Source: an uncultured Pirellulaceae bacterium
Lineage (GTDB): Bacteria > Planctomycetota > Planctomycetia > Pirellulales > Pirellulaceae
Length of the DNA stretch: 33,206 nucleotides
Direction of reading: 5' to 3'
Assembly: GCA_938003615.1 (NCBI GenBank)
Contig: CALKXO010000300.1
Span: forward strand, 1-33,206
Shown here: positions 28,346 through 33,206 of the stretch, one piece after another
Numbering within the stretch: position 1 is the first letter of the stretch
Layout of the letters: the number at the start of each line of letters is the position of its first letter
The notes under the pieces: model-generated
Told to the model about the DNA's origin: nothing
Databases searched by the model: none
What the model saw: only the letters and a program-made list of their open reading frames with translations
Program-made: the position numbers and the translations under genes

Positions 28346-29236
28346 ATGGGTAAACGCATTCCGCTCTCCAACGGCCGCCGTTTGATCGACGATGTGATTC
28401 ACATCTCCAACAAGATGCCAATGGCCGCGTTTTCCGCCGATTGGGATGTCGCTCAGATCTCGAAACTGCGCCGTATGACGCGGCCCAAGATTTCTTGGAA
28501 CGTTCTGATGATGAAGGCGCACGCGATCGTGTGCCAGCAACGACCGGAACTCAGACAATGCTACGTTCGGTTCCCGTGGGCTCACTTGTACCAGCACCAC
28601 CAAAACGTCTGCATGATGACCATCGGACGTGAGCACCAAGGCGAGGAGCGTTTGTTCTTTGCTCGTTTTAACGAACCTGACAATCAGACCTTGGTCGAAC
28701 TTCAGGAGCAGTACGACAAATATCGAAAAGACCCGATCGAGGACATCAAACAGTTCCGGCACCAGATTAATTTTGCAAGGTGTCCGCAATTCGTTCGCCG
28801 GTTTGGTTGGTGGGTGCTGTTCAACATGTGGCCCCAAAAACGCGCCAGTCATATGGGAACCTTTGGGATGAGCATCTCGGGGTACAAGGGTGCTAGAGCC
28901 AACGGGCATTTAGGCTTTAACGCCACGATTCTTGGAACCGATCCGACACCCAAGAAAGGAATGGCGCACATGGTGCTGACTTTTGATCACAATATTCTCG
29001 ACGGTGCTCCGGCCATTGAAGTGTTCATGGAAAGCCGCCGTATGTTGGTAACCGCCGTCGCCAAAGAACTGGCTAACATGGCGGGCGTCAACCAAAACAC
29101 ACTTGAGCCACTCTCTCCAGAAGAGATCGAGAAGATCAAAATCAACTTCGAAGCGCAAAAGCAGCAACGTGAGGCCGAGAAAAAGCTTAGCCGCAAGGAG
29201 AAACGCGCGTTGACCGAGGCCCGCAACGCGGCATGA
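28346..29236 (+). CDS. Stand-alone E2-type acyltransferase (2-oxoacid dehydrogenase acyltransferase fold, no lipoyl domain)
   Basis: 296 aa from the ATG at 28346, which is preceded by AGGGA at good spacing; the ORF track starts at a TTG (28238) that adds 36 residues without homology. The body resembles the catalytic domain of dihydrolipoamide acyltransferases, closing with the active-site motif FDHNILDGAPA (H-x3-D-G). Lipoyl and E1/E3-binding domains are absent, and the C-terminus is a Lys/Glu-rich helix (EAQKQQREAEKKLSRKEKRAL). Without a lipoyl arm the acyl donor may be acyl-CoA directly, as in chloramphenicol-acetyltransferase-fold enzymes. It lies downstream of acs, which produces acetyl-CoA. 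The substrate is unknown. Confidence 0.85.
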   Translation: MGKRIPLSNGRRLIDDVIHISNKMPMAAFSADWDVAQISKLRRMTRPKISWNVLMMKAHAIVCQQRPELRQCYVRFPWAHLYQHHQNVCMMTIGREHQGEERLFFARFNEPDNQTLVELQEQYDKYRKDPIEDIKQFRHQINFARCPQFVRRFGWWVLFNMWPQKRASHMGTFGMSISGYKGARANGHLGFNATILGTDPTPKKGMAHMVLTFDHNILDGAPAIEVFMESRRMLVTAVAKELANMAGVNQNTLEPLSPEEIEKIKINFEAQKQQREAEKKLSRKEKRALTEARNAA

Positions 29237-29250
29237 CCTCCCAAATTTGT

Positions 29251-29281
29251 CGCTTCTCCAACCTCGCCGCTTCTCCAACCT
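29251..29281. repeat. 14-bp direct repeat between convergent genes
   Basis: CGCTTCTCCAACCT occurs at 29251-29264 and again at 29268-29281 (17-bp period). It lies in the 70-bp gap between the convergent E2-like and permease genes. Confidence 0.85.
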
Positions 29282-29306
29282 TCGCCCCCGCCCAAACGCG
29301 CGTTGG

Positions 29307-32018
29307 CTAACTGCAAAACTGTCGAATACATTCGTAAAGTTGCTCGGGTGTCTGCGCCGAACGCAAGTCCGCGAGGCATTGGTCGTTGAGCGCCATCCGG
29401 GAAAGTTGCGATAGGATTTCCAGATGGACCTGCCGATCGGCAGGAGGTCCCATCGTGAAGAAACAAATATCGACCTTGGCTCCGTTGGGGGCACCAAAAT
29501 TGACTTCATTTGCAAGCGTGTAAACGGCTATTGTCGAACTGCCCGTTGGAGCGCGAGACAACGTCGCGTGCGGCATCGCGATGCCATTGCCGACCGAAGT
29601 AACTTGCATCTGTTCACGCTCCCATAAGGCCGTACTAATGATCAGCGGGCTGATTCTATCATCAAACTCTCCCGCCATTTCCTCGGTCGCGAGTCGGAAC
29701 AGCTCTTCTTTCTTTTGAACCTTGACCTTGGTTTTAATGGAATCTACCGAGATGTACTTCATCAGGTCAAAGTCACTTTTGGAGTCGCGATGAACGACGT
29801 CGAACGCATCGTGAGTTTGTTCGCTGGGCGTCTTCAACCACAGCACGCTGCAAGCACTGTTGCGCGTCAGCAGATCTTTCTCGGTGCCGAAAAGCCGTGT
29901 CGAAAAAGTACGCGGTGGCGGAGCGCCCATCACCAGTAGGTCAAATCTTTCAGTCGCTTTTTCAATGGCAGACATTTCGCTGGCACCAGCGAGCTGGACC
30001 ATCTCGGTCTTGTTCACGCAGAGATCGCGCAGCTGATCAACATAGTCAACTTTCGCCTGGACGTTTATCGGCTCCTCGTTCTCATTCACGAAACAAATGA
30101 AACTCAAATCAGCGTTGTAGATGTCAGCCAGATGGTCAGCAGTCGTGACCACCAATGAGTCATGCGGTCCCGGTTCGGCAAACACCATGATCTTGCGGAT
30201 GTAGCGCACGCCAGCGTCCTTGAACACGGCAAGATTGCACGGAAGATGATCTTGAAGCCAGCCAAGTTGATTTTGGAAGGTGATTCCTTTGGTACGTCGC
30301 GACGCGGACTCCATCACCACCCACTCGCAGTGCAATCGATCCGCAACGTTGTGGATCGTCTTGACGACGTCGTGAGAAACCGTGGTGTTGTACTCTAAAT
30401 TCACGTCTTCTTCCTCGGCCATCACATGGATGCGGCGGCTGAGAGCAATCGAAAGATGATCCTCTTCAAGGACGTCAGACAAAAGCAGCTGCTCCGGAAC
30501 TTCGGTCACGTGCAGAACTTCAAGCTTACGATGGTGAGCAAGGGCGGCTCCCATTTCGACTAGCGTCTCGGGAGAACGTTCACTACCGAACAGCGGAACC
30601 ACAACGGCGGCTTCGCCGGGCAGTTCATCATCTAGATCGTGCGGCGCTTCGTCGTCGACTTCTTCTTTTCCTGCTCCAACGAGATCGGTACGTCGCCCCA
30701 TTCGCCCAACCACGCCCAAACGTGATGTTTGATGGCGACCATAAGCCAGATAGGACGCTCCGCCGATAAGACAAATGCCCGTGATTGCAATCAGACTCGT
30801 CAGTCCCATCGACCACAACAAGATGGCACCAGTCAGAATACCAATGATTTGAATAATCGGATAAAACGGAGCTCGAAATTTTGGTTGATACCAAGTCGCA
30901 GCACTCTCGCGTAACACGATGACCGTTCCGCAAATAAACATGAAGGCCACAATCATAAATGCGCTGGCCAGTTTCGCGATATTCTCAATCGGGAGAAACA
31001 AAATGCTGATCGCCATCGTCACAGCAGTTAGCAAAATACACCAGACAGGTGTTTTGAAGTTCTCGTTGATCTCATGGAGCTTTTCAGGCAATAGCTGATC
31101 GCGGCTCATCGCAAAAGGAAACCTTGAAGCCGCTAGTAAACCTGCTACGGACATCGAAGTCATCGTCAAGACGGCAAACACGGCTGCGATGTAGCCAACA
31201 ACCGGCCCGCCGAGAATCGTAGCCATGGTATAGATCGGATGTAAGTCGGGTTCGTAGCTTCCGTCAGTCTTATTGTAGCCGCTCAGCTCTGTGTGAGGCA
31301 CGTTGGCAACCAAGACGAACACCACAAAGACGTAGATGCACATCACAAGGATCCACGATATCAAAATGCCTAGCGGCAGATTGCGCTCGGGATTTTTGAC
31401 CTCTTCTGCGATGGCAGCGACTTTGGTGACACCCGCGTAGGAAACGTAAACGAACGCGGCAGCTGCGATGAAACCGGTGGTGCCTTTTTTAAATCCATCC
31501 TCGAAATTGCTCCACTCCACCGTCGAGACACCGTACAACGACATGATGATCAGCAACACCAGCACGACACCCACGATCACTTTTTGAAGCTTACCGATGA
31601 TACTCACGCCAACGATGTTCAGCCCAGTGATACAAACCAGTAAAGCGAGTGCCACTGGTTTCTCGGGCACCACCACCAGCACCGACAGGTAAGCCGAAAA
31701 ACCGATGAGTGCAAAAGCGCTTTTTAGCAACAGAGACAGCCAGAGCCCGATTCCTGATACGGTTCCCGCCAAGGGGCCAAAGGCTCTTTCGAGATAAACG
31801 TAAGTGCCACCAGAAGTTGGCATCGCGGTGGCCAGTTCGGATTTCGACAATGCCGCGGGCAAGACGCCCAGCCCGGCGGCTAGGTAGGCCAGCCAAACCG
31901 TGGGCCCTGTTTTAGCTGCCGCTAGACCGGGAAGTACAAAAATGCCGCTCCCCAGCATCGCACTGATGCTGATCGCGACTACGGCGCTAAGGCCGATGCT
32001 TCGTTCGAGTGATTTCAT
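29307..32018 (-). CDS. APC-family permease fused to Usp-like and PTS EIIA domains
   Basis: 903 aa. Residues 1-~435 are an APC-superfamily amino-acid/amine transporter with about 12 membrane helices (start SIGLSAVVAISISAMLGSGIFVLPG, the helix-1 GSGIF motif; then AIAEEVKNPERNLPLGILIS). About 465-600 and 605-740 are two Usp-like modules (EAAVVVPLFGSERSPETLVEMGAALA; FDLLVMGAPP). About 750-903 are a PTS EIIA type-2/PtsN-like domain with the phosphorylatable His817 in NGIAMPHATLS. The protein probably imports an amino acid with activity tuned by stress and phosphorylation signals. No EI, HPr or EIIB/C gene is present here. Confidence 0.92.
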   Translation of the reverse strand: MKSLERSIGLSAVVAISISAMLGSGIFVLPGLAAAKTGPTVWLAYLAAGLGVLPAALSKSELATAMPTSGGTYVYLERAFGPLAGTVSGIGLWLSLLLKSAFALIGFSAYLSVLVVVPEKPVALALLVCITGLNIVGVSIIGKLQKVIVGVVLVLLIIMSLYGVSTVEWSNFEDGFKKGTTGFIAAAAFVYVSYAGVTKVAAIAEEVKNPERNLPLGILISWILVMCIYVFVVFVLVANVPHTELSGYNKTDGSYEPDLHPIYTMATILGGPVVGYIAAVFAVLTMTSMSVAGLLAASRFPFAMSRDQLLPEKLHEINENFKTPVWCILLTAVTMAISILFLPIENIAKLASAFMIVAFMFICGTVIVLRESAATWYQPKFRAPFYPIIQIIGILTGAILLWSMGLTSLIAITGICLIGGASYLAYGRHQTSRLGVVGRMGRRTDLVGAGKEEVDDEAPHDLDDELPGEAAVVVPLFGSERSPETLVEMGAALAHHRKLEVLHVTEVPEQLLLSDVLEEDHLSIALSRRIHVMAEEEDVNLEYNTTVSHDVVKTIHNVADRLHCEWVVMESASRRTKGITFQNQLGWLQDHLPCNLAVFKDAGVRYIRKIMVFAEPGPHDSLVVTTADHLADIYNADLSFICFVNENEEPINVQAKVDYVDQLRDLCVNKTEMVQLAGASEMSAIEKATERFDLLVMGAPPPRTFSTRLFGTEKDLLTRNSACSVLWLKTPSEQTHDAFDVVHRDSKSDFDLMKYISVDSIKTKVKVQKKEELFRLATEEMAGEFDDRISPLIISTALWEREQMQVTSVGNGIAMPHATLSRAPTGSSTIAVYTLANEVNFGAPNGAKVDICFFTMGPPADRQVHLEILSQLSRMALNDQCLADLRSAQTPEQLYECIRQFCS

Positions 32019-32136
32019 GGTTCATCCATCCGATGTCAAATGCACCCTATATGATACTGCACAATAGGGGCTGCGATGCAGGGGGGGCTCAGAACGGACC
32101 CTGCGCACAGAACAGGTGTCGCTCGCAGATTGGCAA

Positions 32137-32889
32137 CTACGGGGTAAATTTGACCCGAAACGCGTAAGCCGCTTCACAAGGTTTAAGGTCGTCGGTTGCT
32201 ACGACGAGCGCTTCGTCAGTTCGTGGCCATTTAATCTGGCATGAACCGCTGATGAACTCCAACGACGCGATTGGCCGAGATTCGTAAGGGTTGCCTTATT
32301 CCACTCAAGCCCTTTGTTGTAGTAGTACGCCATGATTTTCTTGTGTACAGGTTCGAAACCGGTTTCATCAAGTCCAAAGTCAAACCAGAGAATGTACGGT
32401 TGATACTGATCGACGATGTCAGTTGTTCGATCCCACCAATGATCGAGGAATTCTTGAGTTGGATGATCTTCGGCCGGGACTGGCTTTCCGTACAAGTCCT
32501 CAAACGCTGCATCGTTGGTGTCAAAAGTTGGGTCCCACTTGGGATAGAACTCTCGGTTCCATGCGAAGTCAGATGATAACCCGACTTTCAGGTCCTTCGT
32601 TCGCGCTTCGTCGACCAGCAAACGCATCACGTCTTTCTTTGGCCCAACATCGACGACGTTCCACGGGTGTGTTTGGAGGCATACATCGCATAGCCGTCGT
32701 GCACCTCTGCAACAGGCACGATGTATTTAGCCCCGGATTCTACGAACAGCAAAACCACTCGGGGCACTTGTACCGACTGCGGATAGAATCCAAGTCAGCT
32801 TCGTAGCGAAACTCGTCTTGAGCGTGAACTGAGCCAGCCAAGAAGGCAAAACAAAATGCAATTATAGGCATTTGTTGTTTGAAAATCAT
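32137..32889 (-). pseudogene. Decayed GH29 alpha-L-fucosidase
   Basis: Fragments in several reading frames on the minus strand add up to a broken GH29 gene. An intact signal peptide (MIFKQQMPIIAFCFAFLAGSVHA-Q) and YKCPEWF end in a stop in the first frame. A second frame gives ESGAKYIVPVAEVHDGYAMYASKHT, shifting at CACACCCGTGG (one base short) into PWNVVDVGPKKDV and the 143-aa track ORF (FDFGLDETGFEP carries the expected nucleophile-type Asp region). That frame breaks near 32290, and the tail ALVVATDDLKPCEAAYAFRVKF resumes in a third frame ending at 32137. About half the usual length of 450-500 residues is missing, so at least two frameshifts and deletions have occurred. The match is by motif memory. 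Confidence 0.7.
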
Positions 32890-33206
32890 GGTTAGTCAAA
32901 GGTAAAGAATCTGAGTAGAAACCCAGCGGTTGGGCCAAGCTGAAATGACCAGTTGTGCGGAGTGAATTTCGCCAGAAATCCTTGGCCGTTCAAAAAGTCT
33001 GGCGAATCCCTCTACAGGTCAACTCACCTCTGGAATACCACTAGGCAAATGGCATCAACGTAAAACACAGGTCTATCGTTTTAACGAGTAGGCGTCCAAG
33101 CTGTGATCCCGTTGGCGCATAGCGTCCCGTACCGCCGGATCGCGTTCAGGCGGCTTTAAGCTCTTGGTGCTCTTGGTTTGGGATTACTTTGCTGAGAATA
33201 CCTTTG
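32890..33206. other. Right-end spacer with inverted repeat; no clear gene
   Basis: About 317 bases. TTCGCCAGA (32968-32976) and TCTGGCGAA (32998-33006) form a perfect 9-bp inverted repeat. The right arm, extended to AAGTCTGGCGAATCC...CTAC, resembles the 12020-12038 element arm. On the minus strand a 36-codon open stretch ends at 33073 (ERDPAVRDAMRQRDHSLDAYSLKR), but a stop at 33184-33186 breaks it and I cannot assign it. Confidence 0.5.

Noticed and set aside
28274-29515. Minus-strand ORFs of 211 and 201 aa
   Set aside because: They lie antisense to the E2-like gene or out of frame with the permease end; compositions look like shadows.
33073-33183. Open minus-strand stretch ending ERDPAVRDAMRQRDHSLDAYSLKR
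   Set aside because: Looks protein-like, possibly the tail of a gene starting outside the window, but a stop breaks the frame at 33184-33186 and no family is recognised.

Overview
The window looks like chromosomal DNA from a planctomycete, most likely Pirellulaceae (Rhodopirellula/Blastopirellula type). The grounds are a type I sulfatase, a thioredoxin-trypsin fusion, a large VWA/MoxR/DUF58 cluster, a GH29 fucosidase relic, long secreted proteins with proline/serine/glutamine-rich linkers, loosely packed genes with few Shine-Dalgarno sites, and intergenic short repeats. This is inference from gene content; no rRNA, tRNA, CRISPR array, prophage or intact transposase was seen.

Layout. 80-1831 (-) is a secreted thioredoxin + trypsin-like protein, divergent from an NfeD-family membrane protease (2134-3699 +); an AT-rich spacer with four imperfect 15-bp repeats lies between them. 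An rdgB nucleotide-sanitising pyrophosphatase follows (3769-4383 +). 4633-11915 (+) is a coherent VWA block: a large membrane VWA/glutamine-amidotransferase-like protein, a MoxR AAA+ ATPase, a DUF58 protein and a BatA-like VWA membrane protein, the last two overlapping by ATGA. Two minus-strand genes follow: an exported sulfatase (12095-13714) and a DUF6786-like protein (13973-15142). A TolC-type outer-membrane lipoprotein (15425-17365 +) converges on a minus-strand pair, a membrane-anchored EEP-family phosphatase/nuclease and a DUF4254 protein. A UMP-CMP/adenylate kinase with an unusual extra N-terminal domain (19343-20380 +), a secreted TlpA-like thioredoxin with a clear downstream terminator (20800-22138), a TPR protein (22314-22898 -), a large secreted probable beta-barrel protein (23116-25191 +) and a small membrane-anchored protein (25372-25749 +) follow.

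The right part holds acetyl-CoA synthetase, a small acidic Cys-cluster protein starting one base after it, and a stand-alone lipoyl-less E2-type acyltransferase (25879-29236 +). Convergent to these is a 903-aa APC permease fused to two Usp-like domains and a PTS EIIA domain (29307-32018 -). The window ends in a decayed GH29 alpha-L-fucosidase (32137-32889 -) and a repeat-bearing spacer.

No clearly new multi-gene system is evident. The most notable items are the permease-Usp-EIIA fusion, the N-terminal module on the nucleotide kinase, the acs/Cys-cluster/E2-like trio, the 15-bp iterons upstream of nfeD, and a small family of intergenic inverted-repeat elements together with frequent 11-25 bp tandem duplications.
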